DNA of 64,000 bases from positions 1 to 64,000 of the forward strand of contig SCVB01000101.1 of assembly GCA_004296955.1 (NCBI GenBank), given 5' to 3'. This document shows, one piece after another, positions 17,501 through 26,680 of this stretch. Each line of letters begins with the position of its first letter. Position 1 is the first letter of the stretch. The translations under genes were made by a program, and so were the position numbers. The notes beneath the pieces are model-generated. The model saw only the letters and a program-made list of their open reading frames with translations, did not search any database and was not told where the DNA came from. Source of the DNA: Brevundimonas sp. (GTDB taxonomy: Bacteria; Pseudomonadota; Alphaproteobacteria; Caulobacterales; Caulobacteraceae).

Positions 17501-19288
17501 GTGGTCCAGATCGGACGCGCGTTCGCCAAGGGTCTCGGGCGAGGGCTCGGTCCTCCGAAATTCCAGGGCATCCGCTTCCGGCTTGGCTCGGCCATGGCCA
17601 TCGCCCTGCTGCCGCTGCTGATCCTCGGCGGCCTCCAGGCCCAGTCGGCGTTCCGCGCCCAGGACGCCGAGCGCCGGTCCGACCTGCAACTGGCCGCCGA
17701 GCGTACCGCCGCCAGCGCCAAGGCCCGGCTGGACAGCACCACCATCCTGCTCCAGGCGCTGCGGCCGGAGGCCCTGGAAGTCTTTTGCGAGCCCCGCCTG
17801 AGCGATCTGGTCGGCCGGCTGGACGCCCTCGACGGGCTGGCGCGCCTGACGCCGACCGGCGTCACCGCCTGCGCCTCGCGCTCCCTTTCGACGTCGCCGC
17901 CCGCCTGGCTGGCCAATCCGCGCGCCAGCCCCTGGTTCGAACGTCTCAGGTCCGGCGAGAGCACCGTCCTGGCGCGGGCGCCGGCGGCCGCGGGCCGGGC
18001 GCCGGGACTGATCGTCGCCATCCGGCTGGAACGGCCGATGGGCCGGTTCGACGGGGCCATGGTCGCGGTCATTCCCCTGTCCAGCCTGCAGCCTGACATG
18101 GACGATCCCGCCCTGCCCGAGGGTTCGCAGGCGGCCCTGACCGACGCCGAGGGCCGGTTGCTGACCGCCAGCGACATCGACGCCTTCACCCTGACCCGGG
18201 GCGAGCCCTTGGCCGGCTGGGTGCAGCGCGCCCGCTCGGACGCCTCCGCCATCTTCGAGGCGGACGACGCCGACGGCCGGCACAGGGTCTACGCCGGAGC
18301 GGCGCTGGCGGGACGCGACGTCTACGCCCTGTTGTCGGCCCCGGCGCCGGGACTGCTGTCCTGGGCCCGGCTGAACCCGGTCGGCGCCCTGTTCATGCCG
18401 CTGCTGGCCTGGTTCCTGGCGTTCTCGGCGGTGATGCTGGTCAGCGAGCGGATCGTCATTCGCTGGCTGAACTACCTGGAACGGGTGGCGGCCATCTACG
18501 CCCGGGGCCGGTTCTCCGTGCGTCCGGTCCAGGCCATGAACGCGCCGGCCGAAATCCGGGTGCTGGCGCGAACCCTGGACGAACTGGCCGAGTCCATCGT
18601 CGCCCGTGACGCGGCCCTGACCACCTCGCTGAAGGAAAAGGACGCGCTGATGCGCGAGATCCATCACCGGGTGAAGAACAATCTGCAGATCATCTCCTCC
18701 CTGCTGTCGATGCAGCAGCGCGCCCTGACGGATCCGGCCTCCAAGGCCGCGGTCGGGGACACGCGCCAGCGCATCTCGGCCCTCGCCCTGATCTATCGCA
18801 CCCTCTACCAGAGCGACGACCTGCGCTACGCCGACGCCCGCGTCTTCCTGACCGAACTGGTCGGTCAGCTGGTCGCCAGCGAAACCGGCCGCGGCCATCT
18901 GATCACCTCTTCGGTCGAGGCGGACTCCCTGGTGGTCGATCCCGACAAGCTGGCCCCGCTGGCGTTGTGGCTGGTCGAGGCCGTGACCAACGCCCAGAAA
19001 CACGCCTTCGTGGGGCGCGGCGGCGACCTGAAGGTGCGCTTCTTCGTCCGCGGCGAGACCAGCGTGCTCGAGGTCCAGGACGACGGCCCGGGCGTCAGCG
19101 AAACCTTCCGGGCCGGCGTCGGCCGCACCCTGATGGGGGCCTTTGCCAAACAGCTTCGGGGGTCGGTCGAAATGGTCCCGGCCGAGGGCGGCGGCATGAT
19201 CGCGCGGATGACCTTCGCGACGCCGGAGGCGGTGGCGCCGACCGATCCATCCGACCTTGGAACCGCCGAGACGGCGCGACGTTCCTAG
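17501..19288 (+). CDS. phyK: HisKA_2/HWE-type sensor histidine kinase, PhyK-like
   Basis: A 595-residue membrane kinase expected to phosphorylate PhyR. Two transmembrane helices (about 29-47 and 295-317) flank a periplasmic sensor region of about 245 residues. A HAMP-like linker (about 318-372) leads to the dimerisation box REIHHRVKNNLQ with the phospho-acceptor at H388 or H389. The ATPase domain follows (N-box WLVEAVTNAQKHAF, then DDGPGV). The GTG start at 17501, 4 bp after ecfG, puts it in the nepR-ecfG operon. The sensed signal is unknown. An EcfG-type promoter lies inside its last codons. Confidence 0.88.
   Translation: MVQIGRAFAKGLGRGLGPPKFQGIRFRLGSAMAIALLPLLILGGLQAQSAFRAQDAERRSDLQLAAERTAASAKARLDSTTILLQALRPEALEVFCEPRLSDLVGRLDALDGLARLTPTGVTACASRSLSTSPPAWLANPRASPWFERLRSGESTVLARAPAAAGRAPGLIVAIRLERPMGRFDGAMVAVIPLSSLQPDMDDPALPEGSQAALTDAEGRLLTASDIDAFTLTRGEPLAGWVQRARSDASAIFEADDADGRHRVYAGAALAGRDVYALLSAPAPGLLSWARLNPVGALFMPLLAWFLAFSAVMLVSERIVIRWLNYLERVAAIYARGRFSVRPVQAMNAPAEIRVLARTLDELAESIVARDAALTTSLKEKDALMREIHHRVKNNLQIISSLLSMQQRALTDPASKAAVGDTRQRISALALIYRTLYQSDDLRYADARVFLTELVGQLVASETGRGHLITSSVEADSLVVDPDKLAPLALWLVEAVTNAQKHAFVGRGGDLKVRFFVRGETSVLEVQDDGPGVSETFRAGVGRTLMGAFAKQLRGSVEMVPAEGGGMIARMTFATPEAVAPTDPSDLGTAETARRS
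19259..19283 (+). promoter_or_regulatory. EcfG-type promoter inside the kinase 3' end, upstream of the entericidin gene
   Basis: GGAAC (19259-19263), 16-nt spacer, CGTT (19280-19283), exact consensus, ending 5 bp before the kinase stop. It is 44 bp upstream of the lipoprotein ATG. Confidence 0.75.
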
Positions 19289-19326
19289 ATCAGACGCCGC
19301 CTCCCCGGCCTCATGGAGTTCGTTTG

Positions 19327-19464
19327 ATGCGAAAGATTTTCGTCCTGTTCGCTGCGGCCGCCGCCCTGACCACTGCGGCCTGCAACACTGTCTCCGGCGT
19401 CGGCCGTGACGCCTCGGCCGCCGGCGACGCCGTCACCGGCGCCGCCGAAGACGCCAAGAACTAG
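19327..19464 (+). CDS. Entericidin-like small lipoprotein
   Basis: A 45-residue entericidin A/B family protein. It has a lipoprotein signal peptide with C19 (LTTAAC) followed by the family pattern NTVSGVGRDASAAGDAVTGAA. It is presumably lipidated and outer-membrane or periplasm facing. Entericidin-like genes are common EcfG targets in alphaproteobacteria, and an exact EcfG-type promoter lies just upstream. A 15-bp terminator follows. It is too short for many automatic callers. Confidence 0.85.
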   Translation: MRKIFVLFAAAAALTTAACNTVSGVGRDASAAGDAVTGAAEDAKN

Positions 19465-19513
19465 ACCTCCCCTTCCCGACCGCGGTTTCCCCCCGATACG
19501 CGGTTCGGTTGAA

Positions 19514-19547
19514 GAAGGCCCGCCGGCGCCCCCGCCGGCGGGCCTTC
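19514..19547 (+). terminator. Terminator closing the GSR operon
   Basis: A perfect 15-bp stem GAAGGCCCGCCGGCG / CGCCGGCGGGCCTTC with loop CCCC. The T-run is poor (GCTTG), so efficiency is uncertain. Confidence 0.65.
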
Positions 19548-19677
19548 GCTTGTTCGGGCCCCGGCGTCGGGTCCGACGACGCAAGCGCCCGCCGCCTATT
19601 TGCGCCGCCCGCGACGCCGTCTAGCATTGCGCCACAGGCGTCCGCAGAGACGCCATGACGACGCGGGGAGGCGATCG

Positions 19678-21336
19678 ATGACGGATGCTGTGGAAACCCG
19701 GGCGGACCCGGGCCTGAGGACGGTGGTCGTGGCCTCCGCCGCCGGCACCGCCTTTGAATGGTACGACTTCTTCGTCTTCGGCTCCCTGGCCACGGTCATC
19801 GCCCGCCACTATTTCGCCGACGCCGGCGAGACGGTCGCCTACATCCTGGCCCTGCTCACCTTCGGCCTCGGTTTCGTGGTGCGGCCGCTGGGGGCGCTGG
19901 TGTTCGGCTGGTTCGGCGACCGCACGGGACGCAAGACCACCTTCCTGGTCACCATCACCCTGATGGGCCTGGCCACGGTGGCCATCGGCCTGCTGCCCGA
20001 CTACGGCCAGATCGGCCTGGCGGCCCCGATCCTGCTGCTGGTCATGCGGGTGCTGCAGGGCTTCGCCCTCGGCGGCGAATACGGCGGGGCGGCCATCTAT
20101 GTCGCCGAGCATTCGCCGCCGGAGAAGCGCGGCCTGCTGACCGGCTGGATCCAGACCACGGCTGCCTTCGGCCTGATCGGCGCCCTGTCGGTGATCCTGA
20201 TCACCCGCCAGATCGTCGGCGTCGAGGCCTTCGACGCCTGGGGCTGGCGCATTCCCTTCCTGCTCTCGGCCCTGCTGCTGGCCGTGTCGCTGTGGATCCG
20301 GCTGAAGCTGAACGAGAGCCCGGCCTACCAGCGGATGGAGGAAGAGGGCGGCGAGCGCCGGGCTCCGTACAAGGAGGCCTTCTTCCAGTGGGGCAACGGC
20401 CGCTTCGTGCTGATCGCCCTGTTCGGCATCATGATCGCCCAGGGCGCCGTCTGGTACTGCGGCTATTTCTACACCCGCTTCTTCATGGAGCGGGTGCTGA
20501 AGATCGACACTAATACGGTCGACCAGCTGGTGCTGATGGTGACCGTGGCCTCGGCCGGGCTGTACGTCTTCTTCGGCTGGCTGTCGGACCGGCTGGGCCG
20601 CAAGCCGGTGATGTTGTTCGGCATGATCCTGGCCCTGGTCGCCTTCTTCCCCGGCTTCCACGCCCTGACGAAGGCCGCCAATCCCACCCTGGCCGAGGCC
20701 CAGGCCGCCGCGCCCGTGACCGTGGTCGCCGACCCGGCCACCTGCGCCCTGCAGTTCGACCCGATCGGCAAGGCCGCCTTCTCCAGCTCCTGCGACATAG
20801 CCAAGAGCGTGTTGTCCAACGCCGGGGTCTCCTATGGCAACGCCGCCGCCGCGCCGGGCTCGGCGGCCATGGTCCGGGTCGGGGGAATCGAGATCCCCTC
20901 CGTCGAGGGCGCCGGCATGGACGCCGCGGCGCTGAAGGCCGCGCGCACCGGCGTGGAGACCCGGATCAAGGCTGCGCTGGTCGAGGCCGGCTATCCGGCC
21001 AGGGCCGATCCGGCGCGGATCAACATGCCGCTGGTGTTCGGAATCCTGATGATCTTCATGGTCGCGGCGACGGCCCTGTACGGGCCGCAGGCGGCGGCGC
21101 TGGTCGAACTGTTCCCGACGCGGGTGCGCTATACGGCGATGAGCCTGCCCTACAACATCGGCACCGGCTGGGTCGGGGGCCTGCTGCCCGCGGCCAGCTT
21201 CGCCCTCGTGGCCTGGTCGGGGAACATCTATTTCGGCCTCTGGTACTCCGTCGCCTTCACCGCCCTGGCCGCCATCGTCGCCCTGATCTGGTTGCCGGAG
21301 ACGAAGGCGCGCGACCTGCACACGATCGGGGACTGA
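19678..21336 (+). CDS. MFS transporter, metabolite:H+ symporter (MHS) family
   Basis: A 552-residue inner-membrane transporter with 12 predicted helices. The N-terminus (AAGTAFEWYDFFVFGSLA) and loop 2-3 (GWFGDRTGRKTTFL) are typical of the MHS/ProP-KgtP-ShiA group of organic acid or osmolyte symporters. A hydrophilic insert of about 125 residues (roughly 325-450), with two cysteines, interrupts the second half before the last transmembrane helices. The ATG at 19678 has GGGGAGG about 7 nt upstream; the frame is open further upstream without a Shine-Dalgarno. The substrate is unknown. Confidence 0.85.
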   Translation: MTDAVETRADPGLRTVVVASAAGTAFEWYDFFVFGSLATVIARHYFADAGETVAYILALLTFGLGFVVRPLGALVFGWFGDRTGRKTTFLVTITLMGLATVAIGLLPDYGQIGLAAPILLLVMRVLQGFALGGEYGGAAIYVAEHSPPEKRGLLTGWIQTTAAFGLIGALSVILITRQIVGVEAFDAWGWRIPFLLSALLLAVSLWIRLKLNESPAYQRMEEEGGERRAPYKEAFFQWGNGRFVLIALFGIMIAQGAVWYCGYFYTRFFMERVLKIDTNTVDQLVLMVTVASAGLYVFFGWLSDRLGRKPVMLFGMILALVAFFPGFHALTKAANPTLAEAQAAAPVTVVADPATCALQFDPIGKAAFSSSCDIAKSVLSNAGVSYGNAAAAPGSAAMVRVGGIEIPSVEGAGMDAAALKAARTGVETRIKAALVEAGYPARADPARINMPLVFGILMIFMVAATALYGPQAAALVELFPTRVRYTAMSLPYNIGTGWVGGLLPAASFALVAWSGNIYFGLWYSVAFTALAAIVALIWLPETKARDLHTIGD

Positions 21337-21341
21337 GGCGC

Positions 21342-21554
21342 GTGAAACGGGCCCCGATCCAGCCGCTGGTCTGGCCGGTCTCCCTGCTGGGCCTCGGCGC
21401 CCTCGGCGGCTGGCTGGCCGAGTTCGCCGTCGGCCGGTGGCAGGACTACCAGCTCTACGGCCTGGCCCGGCCGGTCGCAGATTTGCTGATGATCATCGGC
21501 GCGGTCTGGCTGGCGGCGGCGGTGATCGGCATTGCGCGCGACCGGCGCGGCTGA
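21342..21554 (+). CDS. Small two-helix membrane protein
   Basis: A 70-residue hypothetical protein with two transmembrane segments (about 10-28 and 43-64) and a basic C-terminus (ARDRRG). The GTG start lies 5 bp after the MFS stop, so it is co-transcribed and possibly an accessory of that transporter. No family is recognised. Confidence 0.6.
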   Translation: MKRAPIQPLVWPVSLLGLGALGGWLAEFAVGRWQDYQLYGLARPVADLLMIIGAVWLAAAVIGIARDRRG

Positions 21555-21556
21555 AT

Positions 21557-21979
21557 TCAGACCTTCCTGAGGCCTGCGATGAAGGTTTGGACGTCGGGGG
21601 ATGTCCAGTCCGCCCCGTCCCACCAGAAGGCGGCGAGCGCCTCATGATTCAGGGCGACCCAGGCGATCACGTCGGACGCCATGCGTTTCAGATCCCGGTC
21701 GGAGAGACTGTTGGCGACCACACGAGGCGTCGAGGCGACCGCCACCGAGAAGCTGGGCTGGTGACGTCCGGGCTTCAGAAAATATTTCACCCGAGGTCCG
21801 TGCTGACCCATCACCGTGGTGATCGTAATGATGCCCGGCACGCCTGTCTGGGACTCGACCAGATTGGCCATGTCGAAGATGTCCTCATCGCCCAGCGCGC
21901 CGATTTCCTCGTCGAGCGTGGGCTCGCGATCAGTCCAGACGGCGGGTTTTTCAGAGAAGCCCATCAGATCAGTATCCAT
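21557..21979 (-). CDS. Hypothetical protein of unknown family
   Basis: A 140-residue soluble protein I cannot assign. It is acidic at the N-terminus and then has a beta-rich middle (GIITITTVMGQHGPRVKYFLK) and a helical C-terminus with a WWDGADW motif. It ends 2 bp from the preceding plus-strand stop, and its ATG is 16 bp downstream of the Lrp stop on the same strand, so it may be expressed with the regulator. GC content looks lower than its neighbours, which could indicate recent acquisition. Confidence 0.6.
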   Translation of the reverse strand: MDTDLMGFSEKPAVWTDREPTLDEEIGALGDEDIFDMANLVESQTGVPGIITITTVMGQHGPRVKYFLKPGRHQPSFSVAVASTPRVVANSLSDRDLKRMASDVIAWVALNHEALAAFWWDGADWTSPDVQTFIAGLRKV

Positions 21980-21995
21980 GCAATGAATAGTTGTG

Positions 21996-22514
21996 TCAAA
22001 CCGGCAGGGCGCCGCGTTTGACCACGGTGCGCATGGCCACGCTGGACGACACCCGGGTGACGCCCGGGATACGGGTCAGTTCGCGCGAGTGCACGCGTTC
22101 CAGGTCGTCGACGTCGCGCACCACCAGCCGCAGCAGATAGTCCGAACCGCCGGTCATCAGATAGCATTCCACAACCTCCGGGACGGTCGAGATGGCCGTC
22201 TCGAAGGCGGTCAGGGAGGCCTCGGCCTGGGACGACAGGGTCACGGTCACGAAGACGCTGATCGGCAGGCCGACGGCGCGTTCGTTGATGATGGCGGCGT
22301 AGCGGCTGATCACCTCCGCCGCCTCCAGGGCCCGCAGGCGACGCAGGCAGGCGCTCTCGGACAGGTTCACCGTCCGGGCCAGGTCGGCGTTGGTCATGCG
22401 GCCGTCGCCCTGGAGGGCGCGGATCATCTTGCGGTCGGTGTCGTCGAGGGCGACGGCGGAAACGGTCTTCAAAACGGGCCTCTTTCGCAGAGTCTGCGAC
22501 TTTATGCCGTTCAC
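21996..22514 (-). CDS. Lrp/AsnC family regulator, probable regulator of ald
   Basis: Feast/famine regulator of up to 172 residues. The N-terminal HTH reads LDDTDRKMIRALQGDGRMTNADLARTVNLSESACLRRLRALE. The C-terminal RAM ligand domain includes VPEVVECYLMTGGSDYLLRLVV. It is divergent from alanine dehydrogenase, the usual arrangement for AldR-type activators that respond to alanine. The start is uncertain: GTG at 22514 gives the longest form, while a TTG at 22472 has AGAGG about 7 nt upstream and would give the more typical 158 residues. Confidence 0.85.
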   Translation of the reverse strand: MNGIKSQTLRKRPVLKTVSAVALDDTDRKMIRALQGDGRMTNADLARTVNLSESACLRRLRALEAAEVISRYAAIINERAVGLPISVFVTVTLSSQAEASLTAFETAISTVPEVVECYLMTGGSDYLLRLVVRDVDDLERVHSRELTRIPGVTRVSSSVAMRTVVKRGALPV

Positions 22515-22536
22515 TCGCCGAAAAGAACAGGAACCT

Positions 22537-22579
22537 GCGGCGTGACCGCCGCTAGATTGCCGGCCGAAACGCGGCCGGC
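22537..22579. promoter_or_regulatory. Two dyads in the lrp-ald intergenic region
   Basis: GCGGCG-TGAC-CGCCGC (22537-22552) and GCCGGCC-N7-GGCCGGC (22559-22579) lie between the divergent genes. They could be operator half-sites for the Lrp-type regulator, or GC-rich hairpins without function; the sequence alone cannot decide. Confidence 0.35.
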
Positions 22580-22618
22580 GCAGACCGGCCCGTCACCCAT
22601 CGGTCAGAGGAAACGATC

Positions 22619-23737
22619 ATGCGCGTCGGCGTCCCGAAGGAAATCAAGAAGAACGAACACCGCATCGGCCTGACGCCGACGGCGGTGCGCGAATACGTCG
22701 CCCACGGGCACACGGTTTCGATCGAGACCGGGGCCGGTCTGGGCGCCGGCTTCACCGACGCCGACTACAAGAAGGCCGGGGCGAAGATCGTCGCCGACGC
22801 CAAAACCATCTTCGCCGACAACGACATGATCGTGAAGGTGAAGGAGCCGCAGAAGGTCGAGTGGGAAATGCTCCGCGAGGACCAGATCCTGTTCACCTAC
22901 CTGCACCTGGCCCCCGATCCGGAACAGACCAAGGGCCTGCTGGCGTCGAAATGCGCCGCCGTGGCCTATGAGACCGTCACCGACGACCGCAAGGGCCTGC
23001 CGTTGCTGGCCCCGATGTCGGAAGTCGCCGGCCGGATCGCCGTCTTCTCGGCCGCCGAGACCCTGCTGAAGCACAATGGCGGCATGGGCCTGCTGTTCTG
23101 CGGCGTCCCGGGCGTGGCCCCGGCCCGCGTGCTGGTGCTGGGCGGCGGCGTCGTCGGCCTCAACGCGGCGCGGATGGCCATGGGCCTGGGCGCCGAGGTC
23201 GTGGTGCTGGAACGCTCCATCCCGCGCATGGCCTATATCGACGAGGTCACCAACGGCCGCGTCATCACCCGCTATTCCTCGATCGGCGCGGTCGAGGAGG
23301 AGATGGTCAAGGCCGACGTCATCATCGGCGCCGTTCTGGTCCCCGGGGCCGAGGCCCCCAAGCTGATCAAGCGCGAACACCTGAAGCAGATGAAGCCCGG
23401 CTCGGTGCTGGTCGACGTGGCCATCGACCAGGGCGGCTGTTTCGAGACCAGCCACGCCACGACCCACGAGGACCCCACCTATGTCATCGACGGCGTGGTC
23501 CACTATTGCGTCGCCAACATGCCGGGCGCCGCGCCGCGCACCTCGTCGGAAGCCCTGAACAACGCCACCCTGCCCTTCGGCCTGGCGCTGGCCGACAAGG
23601 GTCTGGAGGCGCTGAAGCAGAACCCGCACCTGGCGCGCGGCCTGAACGTGCTGAAGGGCGAGATCACCTATCCGGCGGTCGCCGAGGCGCTGGACATGCC
23701 GTGGAGCGATCCGTTCGGGGTGTGGGCGAAGGGCTGA
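22619..23737 (+). CDS. ald: Alanine dehydrogenase
   Basis: NAD-dependent oxidative deamination of L-alanine to pyruvate, or the reverse. The 372 residues match the family. The N-terminal substrate domain begins [20 protein letters not shown], with the catalytic lysine in [11 protein letters not shown]97 (FTYLHLAPD) is the expected active-site histidine. The NAD-binding fold is [24 protein letters not shown] Shine-Dalgarno (AGAGGAAA) precedes the ATG. It is regulated, by inference, by the divergent Lrp/AsnC protein. A heptamer element starts 7 bp after the stop. Confidence 0.95.
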   Translation: MRVGVPKEIKKNEHRIGLTPTAVREYVAHGHTVSIETGAGLGAGFTDADYKKAGAKIVADAKTIFADNDMIVKVKEPQKVEWEMLREDQILFTYLHLAPDPEQTKGLLASKCAAVAYETVTDDRKGLPLLAPMSEVAGRIAVFSAAETLLKHNGGMGLLFCGVPGVAPARVLVLGGGVVGLNAARMAMGLGAEVVVLERSIPRMAYIDEVTNGRVITRYSSIGAVEEEMVKADVIIGAVLVPGAEAPKLIKREHLKQMKPGSVLVDVAIDQGGCFETSHATTHEDPTYVIDGVVHYCVANMPGAAPRTSSEALNNATLPFGLALADKGLEALKQNPHLARGLNVLKGEITYPAVAEALDMPWSDPFGVWAKG

Positions 23738-23743
23738 AGCTCA

Positions 23744-23843
23744 GGGATTAGGGACTAGGGATTAGGGATTAGGGTGCGCCGCTGTCTGCTGGCGCTCCTT
23801 CTGCCCTCTCAGCTCTCAGCCCTAATCCCTAATCCCTAATCCC
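23744..23843. repeat. Heptamer inverted-array element, copy 2 (GGGATTA)
   Basis: Left arm: four 7-bp units, GGGATTA with one GGGACTA (23744-23771). Right arm: three TAATCCC units (23823-23843). The centre contains GCTGTCTGC (23781-23789), the exact reverse complement of the 9-mer in copy 1. The element begins 7 bp after the ald stop and lies upstream of obg on the same strand. Confidence 0.85.
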
Positions 23844-23857
23844 TCCCGCGCCTGTAA

Positions 23858-24946
<1,089 letters not shown>

Positions 24947-24976
24947 CCCTGCCTGCGCCGGCGTGTTAGCTCCCTC

Positions 24977-25687
24977 GTGAGCATAACCCCCCGTGCGAGC
25001 CCTGCCGCCTTGCCCTTCTTCCACGCCGGTCCCGCGCCGAAACCCCAGGGCCCTCGCCCCGGCGCCCTGCGCGACGGGCTGGACCTGTCGCCGGGGATGG
25101 CCGTCGGCCTGTTCGGCGGCTCCTTCAATCCGGCCCATGACGGCCACGCCCATGTGGCCGAGACGGCGATGCGGCGGCTGGGGCTGGACCGGGTGGTCTG
25201 GCTGGTGTCGCCGCAGAATCCGCTGAAGGACGCCCGGGACATGGCCCCGCTGGCCGAGCGCATGGCCTCGGCGCGGGCGGCGGCGAAGCTGGCGGCGGAC
25301 GGGCGGGCCATGCTGGTCTCGGACTTCGAGACCCGCGCCGGGACGCAATGGACCGTCGACACCCTGCGCGCCCTGACCGCCCGCCACCCGGGCGTGCGCT
25401 TCGTCTGGCTGATGGGATCGGACAATCTGGCCAGCTTCCACAGATGGCGCGGCTGGACCGACATCATGCGGATGATGCCCATGGCGGTGATCGCCCGGCC
25501 GGGCAGCCAGCTGGACAGCCGGACCGCCCCGGCCGCCGCACGGTTCGCCCCGGCGCGCGTTCCGGCCGCCCGCGCGCGGCTGCTCCCCGGTCTCGAAGCG
25601 CCCGCCTGGACGTATCTGACGGCCCCGCTGAATCCCCGCTCCTCGACTGCGCTGCGGGCCGCGCGTGACGCCGCCGCGCATTTGTGA
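24977..25687 (+). CDS. nadD: Nicotinate-nucleotide adenylyltransferase
   Basis: Transfers AMP to nicotinate mononucleotide in NAD synthesis. It has 236 residues. The nucleotidyltransferase motif is GGSFNPAHDGHAHVAE, with HDGH as the (H/T)xGH signature, and the C-terminal ISSTxIR equivalent is PLNPRSSTALRAARD. A GTG start at 24977 gives about 40 extra N-terminal residues before the fold, a feature often seen in alphaproteobacterial NadD. It is 30 bp after obg. Confidence 0.93.
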   Translation: MSITPRASPAALPFFHAGPAPKPQGPRPGALRDGLDLSPGMAVGLFGGSFNPAHDGHAHVAETAMRRLGLDRVVWLVSPQNPLKDARDMAPLAERMASARAAAKLAADGRAMLVSDFETRAGTQWTVDTLRALTARHPGVRFVWLMGSDNLASFHRWRGWTDIMRMMPMAVIARPGSQLDSRTAPAAARFAPARVPAARARLLPGLEAPAWTYLTAPLNPRSSTALRAARDAAAHL

Positions 25688-25784
25688 TAGGCTGCCGCTT
25701 TAGTAATCTCCCCGGAGCCCTCCGCTGACCCCCTCGCCCGCGCACGATGCGCAAGACGCCGCCGTCTCCGACACGGCGCACGAG

Positions 25785-26189
25785 ATGGACGAATTCGACG
25801 CCATCCGCTCAGACGACGGTCCGCAGGCTCCCCTTCCCGTCGGCTCCACCGCTCTGGAAACGGCCATCCTGTCGCGTCTCGACGACGACAAGGCCCAGGA
25901 CATCGTCCTCATCGACCTGAAGGGCAAAAGCCCCATGGCCGACACCATGATCATCGCCTCGGGGCGGTCGCACCGTCACGTCGGCGCCCTGGCCGACCAC
26001 CTTCAGCGCACGCTGAAGGAAACCGGTCTCGGCAAGGTCAAGGTTTCGGGCCTGCCCCACTGCGACTGGGTGCTGCTGGATGCGGGGGACGTCATCGTCC
26101 ACCTGTTCCGCCCGGAAGTGCGCGCCTTCTACAACATCGAGAAGATCTGGTCGGTCGAGAGCGGCCACCGCGTCGACGCCCGCGCCTGA
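25785..26189 (+). CDS. rsfS: Ribosomal silencing factor RsfS
   Basis: Iojap-family protein that binds L14 (uL14) on the 50S subunit and blocks subunit joining in starvation. It has 134 residues from the ATG. Family motifs are DDDKAQDIVLIDLKGKSPMADTMIIASGRSHRHVGALAD, HCDWVLLDAGDVIVHLFRPEVRAFYNIEKIW. The frame stays open upstream to a CTG at 25725 that has GGAG 8 nt before it, while the ATG has only a weak site, so a 20-residue longer form is possible. Confidence 0.93.
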   Translation: MDEFDAIRSDDGPQAPLPVGSTALETAILSRLDDDKAQDIVLIDLKGKSPMADTMIIASGRSHRHVGALADHLQRTLKETGLGKVKVSGLPHCDWVLLDAGDVIVHLFRPEVRAFYNIEKIWSVESGHRVDARA

Positions 26190-26215
26190 TCTCCTGATCG
26201 CCAAGTCCTGAACCC

Positions 26216-26680
26216 ATGAAGCTGGCCGTCATCGCCATCGGCAAGCCGGGGCGGGGACCCGAGGCCGTGCTGGCGGCCGACTACGCCGAGCGCGCCACCC
26301 TGGCCGGGCGCGCCCTCGGCCTCGGTCCGCTGGAGCTGGTCGACCTCGAGCCGCGCAAGCCGGGCAAGGCGCCCGAGGCCGAACTGATCCTCAAGGCCGC
26401 CGAGGGCGCGCATCTGATCGCCTGCGACGAGCGCGGCAAGACCTTCTCCAGCCGGGCCTTCGCCGACCATATCGCCATGCTTCGGGACCGCGGCGAGCGC
26501 CGGCTTGTCTTCGCCATCGGCGGGGCCGACGGGCTGGACGGGAGCATCCGTGCGGCGGCGGGCTCGACCCTGGCCTTCGGGCCCCAGACCTGGCCGCATG
26601 CGCTGGCGCGGGCGATGCTGGCGGAACAGCTGTATCGCGCCGTGACCATCCTGGCCGGATCGCCCTATCATCGCGACTGA
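26216..26680 (+). CDS. rlmH: 23S rRNA (pseudouridine1915-N3)-methyltransferase
   Basis: SPOUT methyltransferase acting on Psi1915 in helix 69 of 23S rRNA. Its 154 residues match the family. The knot contains LIACDERGKTFSSRAFA, FAIGGADGLDGSIRA and the C-terminal LAEQLYRAVTILAGSPYHRD, ending in the conserved YHR. It is linked to rsfS (26-bp gap) and overlaps the next gene by one base (TGATG). Confidence 0.97.
   Translation: MKLAVIAIGKPGRGPEAVLAADYAERATLAGRALGLGPLELVDLEPRKPGKAPEAELILKAAEGAHLIACDERGKTFSSRAFADHIAMLRDRGERRLVFAIGGADGLDGSIRAAAGSTLAFGPQTWPHALARAMLAEQLYRAVTILAGSPYHRD

Noticed and set aside
19621..21321. 566-codon antisense frame opposite the MFS gene
   Set aside because: His/Gly/Gln-rich shadow translation; the plus-strand transporter explains the region.
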